Source: Octadecabacter arcticus 238
GTDB taxonomy: Bacteria > Pseudomonadota > Alphaproteobacteria > Rhodobacterales > Rhodobacteraceae
DNA length: 64,000 bases
Direction of reading: 5' to 3'
Assembly: GCF_000155735.2 (NCBI RefSeq)
Contig: NC_020908.1
Coordinates: 2,361,001 to 2,425,000 of the forward strand
The position numbers and the translations under genes were made by a program. Of this stretch, positions 55,273 to 62,969 are shown piece by piece (within the stretch, counting starts at the first letter, position 1; every line of letters starts with the position of its first letter). Under the pieces are notes generated by a model. The model was not told where the DNA came from. It did not search any database and saw only the letters and a list, made by a program, of their open reading frames with translations.

Positions 55273-55434
55273 TTGAGCCATGAACGCGATCCTGACAGCC
55301 CTTACTTCAATGCCGCGACAACGGCCCATAACCCGTTTTACTATCTTGCGGCGATGTTGGTCGGGACCAGCGCGTTCGTATTTGTCGTGATTTATCTGGC
55401 CATTATCGTGCTGGCCCGTCGCGCTGTACGCTAG
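55273..55434 (+). CDS. possible small membrane protein or remnant
   Basis: The frame between TGA at 55247 and TAG 55432-55434 encodes DPDSPYFNAATTAHNPFYYL and then a strongly hydrophobic helix VFVVIYLAIIVLARRAVR. It looks like real coding sequence with one transmembrane helix, but it lacks a good ATG before the helix; TTG 55273 is the best start and has no clear ribosome site. It is convergent with dgt (8-base gap). It may be a small gene with a rare start, or the 3' end of a damaged gene. Confidence 0.4.
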   Translation: MSHERDPDSPYFNAATTAHNPFYYLAAMLVGTSAFVFVVIYLAIIVLARRAVR

Positions 55435-55441
55435 GCCTGCG

Positions 55442-56605
55442 CTACCTGACCAGTCGCGCGTGCGTTTCAATCGCAAACCGGTCCGTCATTCCCGAAATGT
55501 AATCGGACACGATCCGCGCCAGCGCTGTTTCACCGTCCGCTGCCGCCACATCCTTGCGCCATTGTTTCGGCAGATGGCTGGGGTCATGCATGAACAGCGG
55601 AAACAGATCTTCGACCACCTGCGTCACCTCGGCGCGCATTTTCACGACGCGGGGCGCGCGATACATCTGGTTGAACAGAAATTTGCGAACAACCTTCAGA
55701 TCAGCCCAAAGGTTCGGCGAAAACTGCACCATCATCCGCCCTGCCCCGCGCACATCCGCGCAGGTCTTGGGGTCAAGTGCGCTAAGGTTGGCGCGACTGA
55801 CGCCAATCACATCCTCAACCAATATGCCAAAGAACCGCCGCAACGCCTCATGGCGGCGGCGATATTTATCAAGACCGGGGTACTTGGCGTCCACTTCGCG
55901 AAAACAATCGCCGACAATCGGTAGGCCCAGCAAATCATCAGTGCTAAACAACTCCGCGCGTAACCCGTCGTGGATGTCGTGGTGATTGTAGGCAATGTCA
56001 TCTGACAGCGCCGCAGACTGCGCCTCGGCACTCGCATGGGTGTGGAGTTCCAGATCGTGCACCGCGTCATAATCCGACAGCGCATAGGGCACAGGATCCA
56101 GCACCGGACCGTCGCCCGGAACGGGCGCAACCGGACCATTGTGTTTGGCGATGCCTTCCAATGTCTCCCACGTCAGGTTCAACCCGTCCCATTCTGCGTA
56201 ATGGCGCTCCAACGATGTCACAATCCGAATGGCCTGCGCATTGTGATCAAAGCCGCCGTAGGGCGCCATCAATATCGACAAAGCGTCCTCGCCAGTGTGC
56301 CCGAACGGGGTGTGGCCAAGATCATGGGCCAGCGCCACCGCCTCGGTTAATTCCGCATTCAAGTCCAGTGCGCCCGCAATCGTGCGCGCCACTTGTGCAA
56401 CTTCAATCGAATGGGTCAGCCGTGTGCGAAAATAATCGCCTTCATGTTCCACGAACACTTGGGTCTTGTGTTTCAGGCGGCGAAACGCGGATGCGTGAAT
56501 GATCCGGTCACGGTCGCGCTGAAAGGCAGACCGAAACTCGCTCTCCTCCTCGTGAAAAAGCCGCCCGCGCGTGTTCGCGGGGCTGCATGCATACGATACT
56601 ACCAT
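55442..56605 (-). CDS. dgt: deoxyguanosinetriphosphate triphosphohydrolase-like protein
   Basis: HD-domain dNTPase of 387 residues. Metal ligands come from RLTHSIEVAQVAR (H), HDLGHTPFGHTG (HD) and a downstream Asp. Likely a dGTP-controlled dNTP triphosphohydrolase as in alphaproteobacterial relatives. The start is Met 56605 with GGGACAG ahead; the longer frame extends into the erpA promoter region. Convergent with the small membrane frame and divergent from erpA. Confidence 0.9.
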   Translation of the reverse strand: MVVSYACSPANTRGRLFHEEESEFRSAFQRDRDRIIHASAFRRLKHKTQVFVEHEGDYFRTRLTHSIEVAQVARTIAGALDLNAELTEAVALAHDLGHTPFGHTGEDALSILMAPYGGFDHNAQAIRIVTSLERHYAEWDGLNLTWETLEGIAKHNGPVAPVPGDGPVLDPVPYALSDYDAVHDLELHTHASAEAQSAALSDDIAYNHHDIHDGLRAELFSTDDLLGLPIVGDCFREVDAKYPGLDKYRRRHEALRRFFGILVEDVIGVSRANLSALDPKTCADVRGAGRMMVQFSPNLWADLKVVRKFLFNQMYRAPRVVKMRAEVTQVVEDLFPLFMHDPSHLPKQWRKDVAAADGETALARIVSDYISGMTDRFAIETHARLVR

Positions 56606-56752
56606 GTCTGTCCCTTGTCTTTTTCGACGTCCCTTGTCGCTTATCTTATCGTGCCGCACATGACTTTCCGCCACGACGTGTTGCGCATGACTTGCTGCAC
56701 GGGTCCCCCGCACCTATATTGGAACCAACGCCCAACCTAAAGGCTGCAAAAA

Positions 56753-57079
56753 ATGCTCACACTCCCCCCCAAAGTCACGCCACGTGCGTTTGAACGACTT
56801 CTTGAAATCGGCGCGAACGCAGATGGCAAAGCCCTGCGCATCGCCGTTGAGGGAGGCGGCTGTTCAGGCTTTCAATATGAAATCAATCTGGACGAAGCCA
56901 AAGACGATGATCTTGTCCTTGAGGGCTCTGGTCAGAAGGTGGTGATCGATTCGATCTCCCTGCCGTTCCTGTCCGATGCCACGATTGATTTCACCGAAGA
57001 ACTGATCGGTGCACGGTTTGTGATTGAAAACCCCAACGCCTCAAGCTCATGCGGCTGTGGCGTCAGCTTCTCTATGTAG
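56753..57079 (+). CDS. erpA: iron-sulfur cluster insertion protein (HesB/IscA/ErpA)
   Basis: A-type carrier of 108 residues that delivers Fe-S clusters to apo-proteins. All three conserved cysteines are present: C37 in GGGCSGF and C100, C102 in SSSCGCG. Full length. Divergent from dgt with 147 bases between starts; this pairing is conserved in alphaproteobacteria. ErpA-versus-IscA naming is by context, since no isc/suf genes are in the window. Confidence 0.92.
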   Translation: MLTLPPKVTPRAFERLLEIGANADGKALRIAVEGGGCSGFQYEINLDEAKDDDLVLEGSGQKVVIDSISLPFLSDATIDFTEELIGARFVIENPNASSSCGCGVSFSM

Positions 57080-57094
57080 GACGATTGTGCGCAC

Positions 57095-57124
57095 GGTGTA
57101 TGTACAGACTGTGTACGCCTTGTG
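57095..57124 (+). repeat. 30-bp intergenic repeat, copy 2
   Basis: GGTGTATGTACAGACTGTGT followed by ACGCCTTGTG; aligned without gaps to 35840-35869 with 22 of 30 identities. It lies between erpA and xth, 47 bases before the xth start and in the opposite orientation, relative to the next gene, compared with copy 1. Confidence 0.55.
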
Positions 57125-57171
57125 CCTCCCCGATTTGACAGGCAAAACAGGGTGATACTCTGGGGGCAAAG

Positions 57172-57972
57172 ATGAAAATCGCAACATTCAACATCAACGG
57201 CGTTAAGGCCCGCATCGGTGCACTGACCGACTGGCTTGAGGCGTCAAAACCTGACGTCGCCCTGCTACAAGAAATCAAATCCGTCGACGAAGGCTTCCCG
57301 CGTGAACACATTCAAGACCTCGGTTACACCGTTGAAACCCATGGACAAAAAGGATTCAATGGCGTCGCTATCTTGTCGAAACTACCGCTAGAAGACGTCA
57401 CCCGTGGCCTACCCGACCCCGAAGGCGCGGGCCGCGACGGCGAAGACGACATCGAAGCCCGCTATATCGAAGCCACGGTGATGGGTGAAAAAGCCATTAG
57501 AATCTGCGGCCTATACCTGCCCAACGGCAATCCCGCACCCGGTCCGAAGTACGACTATAAACTGCACTGGATGGACCGCCTCAAGGCACGTGCAAGCCAG
57601 CTCATAGAACTTGAAGAACCCTTCCTAATTGCAGGGGATTACAACATAATCCCCCAACCCGAAGACGCCGCGCGCCCCGATGTCTGGGCCGATGACGCAC
57701 TGTTTCGACCCGACAGTCGCGCCGCGTTTCGTCGCCTGCTGAACCTCGGCCTCACCGAGGCCTTCCGCGCCTGTCACCAAGGCAGCGGCCACTACTCGTT
57801 TTGGGACTACCAAGCAGGTGCGTGGGACAAGAACGACGGCATCCGCATCGACCATTTTCTGCTTTCAAATCAATGTGCTGACCTGTTGAAAGATTGCTGG
57901 ATCGAAAGCGACGTGCGGGGCCGCGAAAAACCATCCGACCACGTTCCCGTCTGGGTCGAACTAGACGCCTGA
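57172..57972 (+). CDS. xth: exodeoxyribonuclease III
   Basis: AP endonuclease / 3'-5' exonuclease for base-excision repair. 266 residues of the endonuclease/exonuclease/phosphatase fold: start KIATFNINGVKARIGAL, LLQEIKSVDEGFP (metal-binding Glu), AGDYNIIP (Asp/Asn) and the final SDHVPVWVEL (His general base). ATG 57172 has GGGGGC about 7 bases upstream. Stops 2 bases before the convergent monooxygenase gene ends. Confidence 0.94.
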   Translation: MKIATFNINGVKARIGALTDWLEASKPDVALLQEIKSVDEGFPREHIQDLGYTVETHGQKGFNGVAILSKLPLEDVTRGLPDPEGAGRDGEDDIEARYIEATVMGEKAIRICGLYLPNGNPAPGPKYDYKLHWMDRLKARASQLIELEEPFLIAGDYNIIPQPEDAARPDVWADDALFRPDSRAAFRRLLNLGLTEAFRACHQGSGHYSFWDYQAGAWDKNDGIRIDHFLLSNQCADLLKDCWIESDVRGREKPSDHVPVWVELDA

Positions 57973-57974
57973 CG

Positions 57975-59168
57975 TCATTTGGTCGCGTCAAACCCGTAAA
58001 GCCAGTCCAGCCTCTTCAAGAATGCATCTGGCGCAACGAAACCCAGCGTTTTCAATCCTGTATGGGCCAAACTTCGGGTCAATCCTGACAAGTGATAATT
58101 GCGCGCATTGGCATTGGCGGCCGCAATTGCGCGGCTGACCCGCAAAGCGCGCTCATGTTGAAACCGCGCCAAAGCGGTCGCCAGATCATCAGCCTCATCA
58201 CAACAGCGCGCCAAGAAATATGCATCCTCAATCGCCAAATTCGCCCCCTGAGCCAAGAACGGCAACGTCGGATGCGCCGCGTCCCCAAGGATCACCAAAC
58301 TGTCGTTATGCCATTGCTTTGCAACGGGATGTCGAAACAATCCCCACAAATATGTTTCACTGACTTGACCCAGAATATCGCGCAATTGCGGGCAGGTATC
58401 GGCGAATGCGGCGCGCAGGTTGTCGGGATCATCGCTGTGCTTCCATCCCTCTTGCGCCCATGTATCACGTTCTTGCACGGCCACGATGTTGAGCAAGTTT
58501 TCAGCCAATGGATAGGTCACGACATGGCGGTTCGGGGCCATCCAGATGCGCGCAACGGGCTCCACGTCTTTGGCCACGATTGTTGCCCGCCATGCGACCT
58601 GACCAGTAAATTCGGGCTCAGCCGTATTACCCAAAAGCAATCGCGAAATCGAATGAATGCCATCGGCACCGACGCATAAATCACAGGATACTTCGCCAAT
58701 ATTGGTGTTGAGAGTCCCGTCTTTTGCTATGCTTTCAACGCGCACATCGAACGAAATCTCAACCCCTGCCGCCTGTGCGCCTTGCGCGATCATCTCCACC
58801 AGTGCTGCGCGGTGGAAAAACCGATAGGGCGGCACTTGGCTGCTCAGATCGAAACGCGCGATGACTTTGCCGCTGATCGCATCCGTGGGCATCACGGCCT
58901 GTGCGACAATGCTGGCGGCGTCCATGGCATCGGACAACCCAAGTTCGGCCAGAACCCGTGAACCGTTCGGGGTCACTTGGATGCCTGCGCCAACCTCGTT
59001 TAACGCCGATGCTTGTTCATAAATGTGGACATTCGCACCGCGTCGCGCAAACGCCAACGCAGCCGTTAAGCCACCGATTCCGGCGCCAATAATAACGATG
59101 CGTTTATTGCGTAAAGTGCCAGATCCGCGCGGGGCGTCGTCGGGCATCACGTCAGGTTCATCCAACAT
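57975..59168 (-). CDS. FAD-dependent monooxygenase (PheA/UbiH/salicylate hydroxylase type)
   Basis: Group A flavoprotein hydroxylase of 397 residues. It has the Rossmann motif GAGIGGLTAALAFARRG with the acid at strand end (HIYEQ), and the second FAD motif GDAAHPTLPFLAQGANLAIED. An internal DG-like motif (CVGADGIHS) is present. The substrate is unknown; salicylate or hydroxybenzoate-type ring hydroxylation is typical of the family. It is convergent with xth and follows dksA at 33 bases on the same strand. Confidence 0.85.
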   Translation of the reverse strand: MLDEPDVMPDDAPRGSGTLRNKRIVIIGAGIGGLTAALAFARRGANVHIYEQASALNEVGAGIQVTPNGSRVLAELGLSDAMDAASIVAQAVMPTDAISGKVIARFDLSSQVPPYRFFHRAALVEMIAQGAQAAGVEISFDVRVESIAKDGTLNTNIGEVSCDLCVGADGIHSISRLLLGNTAEPEFTGQVAWRATIVAKDVEPVARIWMAPNRHVVTYPLAENLLNIVAVQERDTWAQEGWKHSDDPDNLRAAFADTCPQLRDILGQVSETYLWGLFRHPVAKQWHNDSLVILGDAAHPTLPFLAQGANLAIEDAYFLARCCDEADDLATALARFQHERALRVSRAIAAANANARNYHLSGLTRSLAHTGLKTLGFVAPDAFLKRLDWLYGFDATK

Positions 59169-59201
59169 TCGTCCCGCCTTTTTCCACGTACGTCTTGCGG
59201 A

Positions 59202-59624
59202 TCAGTCGGTACGATGCACCCGTTCACGGCGCTCGTGACGCTCCTGCGCCTCAAGGCTCATGGTGGCGATGGGGCGCGCATCCAGACGTTTCAGGCTGAT
59301 CGGGTCGCCCGTCACGATGCAATATCCGAATTCGCCTTCATCGATACGGCGCAACGCCCCATCAATTTTGGACACCAGTTTGCGTTCACGGTCACGGGTG
59401 CGCAATTCAAGCGAACGATCGGTTTCTTCAGACGCACGGTCAGCAACATCAGGGATATTGCGCGTGCCATCTTTCATCGACTCAATCGTGTCGCGACTGT
59501 CTTCCAGAACTTCGCCGCGCCAGTTGATCAACTTGCGGCGAAAATACTCAACTTGTTTGTCGTTCATAAACGGTTCGGAATCGACCGGTACATAATCATC
59601 CGGCAGGAATGTTTCAGCTTTCAT
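59202..59624 (-). CDS. dksA: RNA polymerase-binding transcription factor DksA
   Basis: Secondary-channel regulator that works with ppGpp, 140 residues. The coiled-coil tip motif DxxDxA is present as D59-V-A-D62-R-A64, and a long coiled coil precedes it. The zinc-finger position has a single cysteine (C102 in FGYCIVTGDPIS) instead of four, so this is the cysteine-poor alphaproteobacterial type. The start is Met 59624 (MKAETFLPDDYVP). It is divergent from the MoxR gene. Confidence 0.92.
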   Translation of the reverse strand: MKAETFLPDDYVPVDSEPFMNDKQVEYFRRKLINWRGEVLEDSRDTIESMKDGTRNIPDVADRASEETDRSLELRTRDRERKLVSKIDGALRRIDEGEFGYCIVTGDPISLKRLDARPIATMSLEAQERHERRERVHRTD

Positions 59625-59773
59625 ACTCGCCCCTCTAGAGGTGGAAACTACAGTCAAAATTTGCTGATCTGGCAATTGCATTCCCCTTCTTTGAAGCCTT
59701 CCTTTAAACCCTAGCGAGCAAGCTGTCACCCCCTTGTAGATCACCTTTTCATGGGTTGATGCTGGTTAGGGAG

Positions 59774-59789
59774 GTGTTAACGTTAACAC
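59774..59789. promoter_or_regulatory. 16-bp perfect palindrome upstream of moxR
   Basis: GTGTTAACGTTAACAC is a perfect inverted repeat in the 194-base divergent region between dksA and the MoxR gene, 30 bases before the MoxR start. A third TTAA follows at 59795. It looks like an operator for a dimeric regulator. The TTAA half-sites recall CtrA boxes, but the spacing is 2 or 8 bases rather than 7. Confidence 0.5.
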
Positions 59790-59818
59790 GATAGTTAAAC
59801 ACAACTTACGGGCAAAAA

Positions 59819-60658
59819 ATGCGCTTCACAGGAACTGATTCTTATGTTGCAACGGATGACCTTACCGTTGCGGTGAATGCGGCCGTGACGCTGGAACGTC
59901 CGTTGTTGGTCAAGGGCGAACCGGGAACGGGCAAGACCGAACTCGCGCGGCAGGTGAGCAACGCACTGAGACTGCCAATGATCGAATGGCACATCAAATC
60001 GACCACCAAGGCGCAGCAAGGTCTGTATGAATACGATGCCGTCAGCCGATTGCGCGACAGTCAGCTGGGCGATGCAAAGGTCAACGACGTCGCCAACTAC
60101 ATCAAACGCGGCAAACTGTGGCAGGCGTTTGAAGCGGACGGGCGCGTGGTTCTTCTGATCGATGAAATTGACAAGGCCGACATCGAATTTCCCAACGATC
60201 TTCTGCAAGAACTCGATCGGATGGAATTCCACGTTTACGAAACCGGTGAGACGGTCAGGGCCAAACACCGCCCCATTATGATCATCACGTCCAATAATGA
60301 AAAAGAACTGCCCGACGCGTTTTTGCGCCGCTGCTTTTTCCACTACATCCGGTTCCCTGACATCGACACAATGCGTAAGATTGTCGAGGTGCATCACCCT
60401 GGGATCAAAGACGCGCTGCTGACCACCGCGCTGACGCAATTCTATGAAATCCGCGACCAACAGGGCCTGAAGAAAAAGCCCAGCACGTCCGAAGTGCTCG
60501 ATTGGCTAAAACTGCTGCTGGCTGAGGATTTGACGTCTGAGGACCTGAAACGCGACGGGGCCTCTGCCCTGCCAAAAATGCACGGAGCCTTGCTGAAGAA
60601 CGAACAGGACGTGCATTTATTTGAACGTCTGGCTTTCATGGCCCGCAGTCAGCGTTAG
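59819..60658 (+). CDS. MoxR-family AAA+ ATPase
   Basis: 279 residues. Walker A is GEPGTGKTE (about 33-41), Walker B VVLLIDEIDKAD (about 108-119), and a sensor-1 Asn in MIITSNNEKELPDAFLRRC. MoxR ATPases act with von Willebrand factor A proteins as chaperone pairs that insert cofactors or assemble enzymes; a VWA gene lies at 62969 onward, separated by four small or unknown genes. This MoxR type resembles the CoxD/NorQ-like helpers. Confidence 0.9.
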   Translation: MRFTGTDSYVATDDLTVAVNAAVTLERPLLVKGEPGTGKTELARQVSNALRLPMIEWHIKSTTKAQQGLYEYDAVSRLRDSQLGDAKVNDVANYIKRGKLWQAFEADGRVVLLIDEIDKADIEFPNDLLQELDRMEFHVYETGETVRAKHRPIMIITSNNEKELPDAFLRRCFFHYIRFPDIDTMRKIVEVHHPGIKDALLTTALTQFYEIRDQQGLKKKPSTSEVLDWLKLLLAEDLTSEDLKRDGASALPKMHGALLKNEQDVHLFERLAFMARSQR

Positions 60659-60675
60659 AGCCCGAAGGATTGCCT

Positions 60676-60963
60676 ATGACCTTAACCATCGTTGCCCATA
60701 TCACCGCCGTTGCTGGTAAGGCAGATTTTCTGCGCTCTCAGCTTGAAGCGCTGATCGCCCCCACCCGCGCAGAAGCCGGATGCCTGCAATATGATCTGCA
60801 CGTCGACACCACAGACCCGCATGTTTTCCTTTTCTTTGAAAATTGGGAAACCCGCGATCTATGGCAGGACCACATGAACGCCAATCACATCAAACAGTTT
60901 TCAGCAGCGACACAGGGTGCGATTGCAGCTGTTGTACTGAATGAGATGACCCAAGTCGGCTGA
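60676..60963 (+). CDS. antibiotic biosynthesis monooxygenase (ABM/YgiN) domain protein
   Basis: Small dimeric ferredoxin-like fold protein of 95 residues with the pattern VAHITAVAGKADFLRSQLEA, AGCLQYDLHVD and FFFENWETRDLWQDH. ABM proteins include quinol monooxygenases and heme-degrading enzymes. Start MTLTIV at 60676. It follows MoxR by 17 bases and is probably on the same transcript; no functional link to MoxR is known. Confidence 0.75.
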   Translation: MTLTIVAHITAVAGKADFLRSQLEALIAPTRAEAGCLQYDLHVDTTDPHVFLFFENWETRDLWQDHMNANHIKQFSAATQGAIAAVVLNEMTQVG

Positions 60964-61224
60964 GGTTCGGCGCGATTCGACGTGTCAGCCACCGACACCC
61001 CACATCTTGTGGCTACATCAATAGCACCTACTAACCTGTTGAGTCTTTTGCCACACACTCCGCCGTCATTTCCACGGGGCTCTGAATTAACCCGTGATAA
61101 GCCCCCCCCCAACTCCCCTTTAAATAAAGAGCCCGAGTTCGGGGGTCGCGGAATTGTCTAATTCTGCCCCTACTTGGGCCTCAGTCCGCTGGCAGGTCGG
61201 AACTGAGCTAAAAGGAGAGCAGAG
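60964..61224. other. 261-base spacer with imperfect palindromes and a 9-C tract
   Basis: No gene is seen. It contains CCACATCTTGTGG, a near-perfect palindrome at about 61003-61015, a run of nine C at about 61102-61110, and just before the next ribosome site the inverted repeat CTCAGT/ACTGAG (about 61171-61207) with CCG/CGG extension. The last could form a leader-RNA hairpin next to the Shine-Dalgarno sequence. It may also hold a small RNA, but I cannot identify one. Confidence 0.35.
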
Positions 61225-61401
61225 TTGACCAAGGCAAAAATGCCGGTTGCCAAGCATCATACTTCACGCAAGATTAATGTGCGGGCACGACAGATGTGGA
61301 CCGATGAACTGACCTTTTCGGGGGCCACCGCAGATTGCGTTGACCCGTCTGGCATCGACCTCTATGCGCCCTCTGGCCGGCTTGATCGGGGGGCGGCATG
61401 A
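61225..61401 (+). CDS. small protein, 58 residues, TTG start
   Basis: The frame has a strong AGGAG eight bases before TTG 61225 and ends TGA overlapping the ATG of the following DUF2927 gene (ATGA). The product begins MTKAKMPVAKHHTSRKINVR and contains a single Cys-containing SGATADCVDPSGIDLY core. Good ribosome site, coupling and codon use argue for a real gene. I do not recognise the family. Confidence 0.6.
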   Translation: MTKAKMPVAKHHTSRKINVRARQMWTDELTFSGATADCVDPSGIDLYAPSGRLDRGAA

Positions 61402-62795
61402 ATAGAACCTTCCGTCGCCTTATGGCGATTTCGGTCATGTTTTTGACCGCCTGTACGCCTGTGCCCCAGTCATCATTTGGCGGCCCGACGCTGCCAACGC
61501 GCACAATGGGCCTGCAAGACAGCTTACCGCCAATGCGCTCTTTTGCGGGCAATCGCGTTATCACGCCGACACGGTCAAACCGCGAGGTCGGCAAAGATTT
61601 CATGGATCTGTCGTTCCGAATGGAAAGTGGCCGTCCCGTAACCCGCCTGACACGATTTGAAGCCCCGGTCACGGTGCGGGTCACTGGCGATGTGCCACCA
61701 AGTCTGACCCCTGATCTACGTATCCTGCTGGGCCGTTTGCGCACCGAGGCCAACATCGACATCTCGATGACTGGCGCCCAGACGGCGTCGATCACCATCG
61801 AAGCCATCCCGCGCGCGGTTCTGAACGCCGCCGTACCGAGTGCTGCATGTTTTGTGGTGCCACGCGTGTCGTCATGGGAAGAATTCAAAACCGTGCGCCG
61901 CACACCAACCGTGGATTGGACAACCTTGGAGCGGCGCGACCGTGCGGCAGTGTTTGTTCCCTCCGATGTGGCTCCACAAGAGATTCGCGACTGCTTGCAC
62001 GAAGAATTTGCACAGGCCCTCGGCCCACTCAATGACCTGTATCGCCTGTCGGATTCCGTGTTTAACGACGACAACATCCATGCGGTGCTGACATCGTTTG
62101 ATATGTTGGTTTTGCGCGCCTATTACGATCCGGCTTTAAGCAACGGCATGACCCGCGGCCAAGTCGCCGCCCGCCTTGACCCGATCCTGTCACGCCTGAA
62201 CCCAGCCGGTGACAGTCGCGCTGACCGTCCGCGCAACGACACCACCCGCAGCTGGATTGACAACATCGAAACCGCGCTAACCGCCGGATCATCCCCAGCA
62301 AGCCGCCGCAACGCCGCCTTGCACGCTGTCAGCCTCGCAGGGGCCATGAACTGGGACGGCCCACGCGACGGATTTGCCCATTACGCGCTTGGCCGACTGA
62401 ACGTGGGCTATGACAGCGACATCGCGCTGTCCGCCTTCAACCAAGCCTTGCGCATCTACAACCGGTCCCCCGAAACCCGCCTGCATGCGGCCCACGTATC
62501 CGTCCAATTGGCCGCCTTTGCGCTGTCAGCTGGCGACGGCGACGGCGACGGCGCGGCGGTTCTAAGCCTCGTCGACGGCGCAATGCCAATTGCGGCGGCC
62601 CATGAAAATGCCGCCCTTCTCGCGACTTTGATGATGTTCAAAGCCGAAGCGCTGGAAATGACCGGACGAGGCGCGGAAGCGAGCGCGGTTCGTATGGACA
62701 GTCTTGGCTGGGCGCGGTACGGATTTGGCGCGGACGCCAATGTCCGCGCGCGCTTGAGCGAGATTGCATCGCTCAACCCACTCAAAGGGATCTAA
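61398..62795 (+). CDS. DUF2927 lipoprotein
   Basis: Predicted lipoprotein of 465 residues with lipobox-like LTAC at about residue 19 in MAISVMFLTACTPVP. The DUF2927 region is about residues 60-240 (PVTRLTRFEAPVTVRV start, CLHEEFAQALGPLNDLYRL), the motif that recalls a zinc-less metalloprotease-like HExxQ fold. The remainder is helical and repeat-like and may include TPR-like helices. Function unknown; in Rhodobacterales it accompanies MoxR/VWA genes. Confidence 0.75.
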   Translation: MNRTFRRLMAISVMFLTACTPVPQSSFGGPTLPTRTMGLQDSLPPMRSFAGNRVITPTRSNREVGKDFMDLSFRMESGRPVTRLTRFEAPVTVRVTGDVPPSLTPDLRILLGRLRTEANIDISMTGAQTASITIEAIPRAVLNAAVPSAACFVVPRVSSWEEFKTVRRTPTVDWTTLERRDRAAVFVPSDVAPQEIRDCLHEEFAQALGPLNDLYRLSDSVFNDDNIHAVLTSFDMLVLRAYYDPALSNGMTRGQVAARLDPILSRLNPAGDSRADRPRNDTTRSWIDNIETALTAGSSPASRRNAALHAVSLAGAMNWDGPRDGFAHYALGRLNVGYDSDIALSAFNQALRIYNRSPETRLHAAHVSVQLAAFALSAGDGDGDGAAVLSLVDGAMPIAAAHENAALLATLMMFKAEALEMTGRGAEASAVRMDSLGWARYGFGADANVRARLSEIASLNPLKGI

Positions 62796-62798
62796 CCT

Positions 62799-62969
62799 AT
62801 GATTTACCCTCTCGGCGGTCTGTTTTTCGGGGCATTGCTGGGGGCGTATCGGGCGAAATCGCGCGGTGGCAAGGCAGCGGACATGGCACAGTGGGCCGCC
62901 GTGTTCGCAATGATCTTTGGCATAATCGGTTTGTTCATCGTGATCATAATCACCCGCAACACCGCCTGA
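62799..62969 (+). CDS. small two-helix membrane protein, 56 residues
   Basis: Starts 3 bases after the DUF2927 gene and ends TGATG overlapping the VWA gene start. Two predicted membrane helices: MIYPLGGLFFGALLGAY and FAMIFGIIGLFIVIIITR, linked by a basic loop. The position in the MoxR-VWA unit and coupling on both sides make it a likely real gene. No function known. Confidence 0.65.
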   Translation: MIYPLGGLFFGALLGAYRAKSRGGKAADMAQWAAVFAMIFGIIGLFIVIIITRNTA

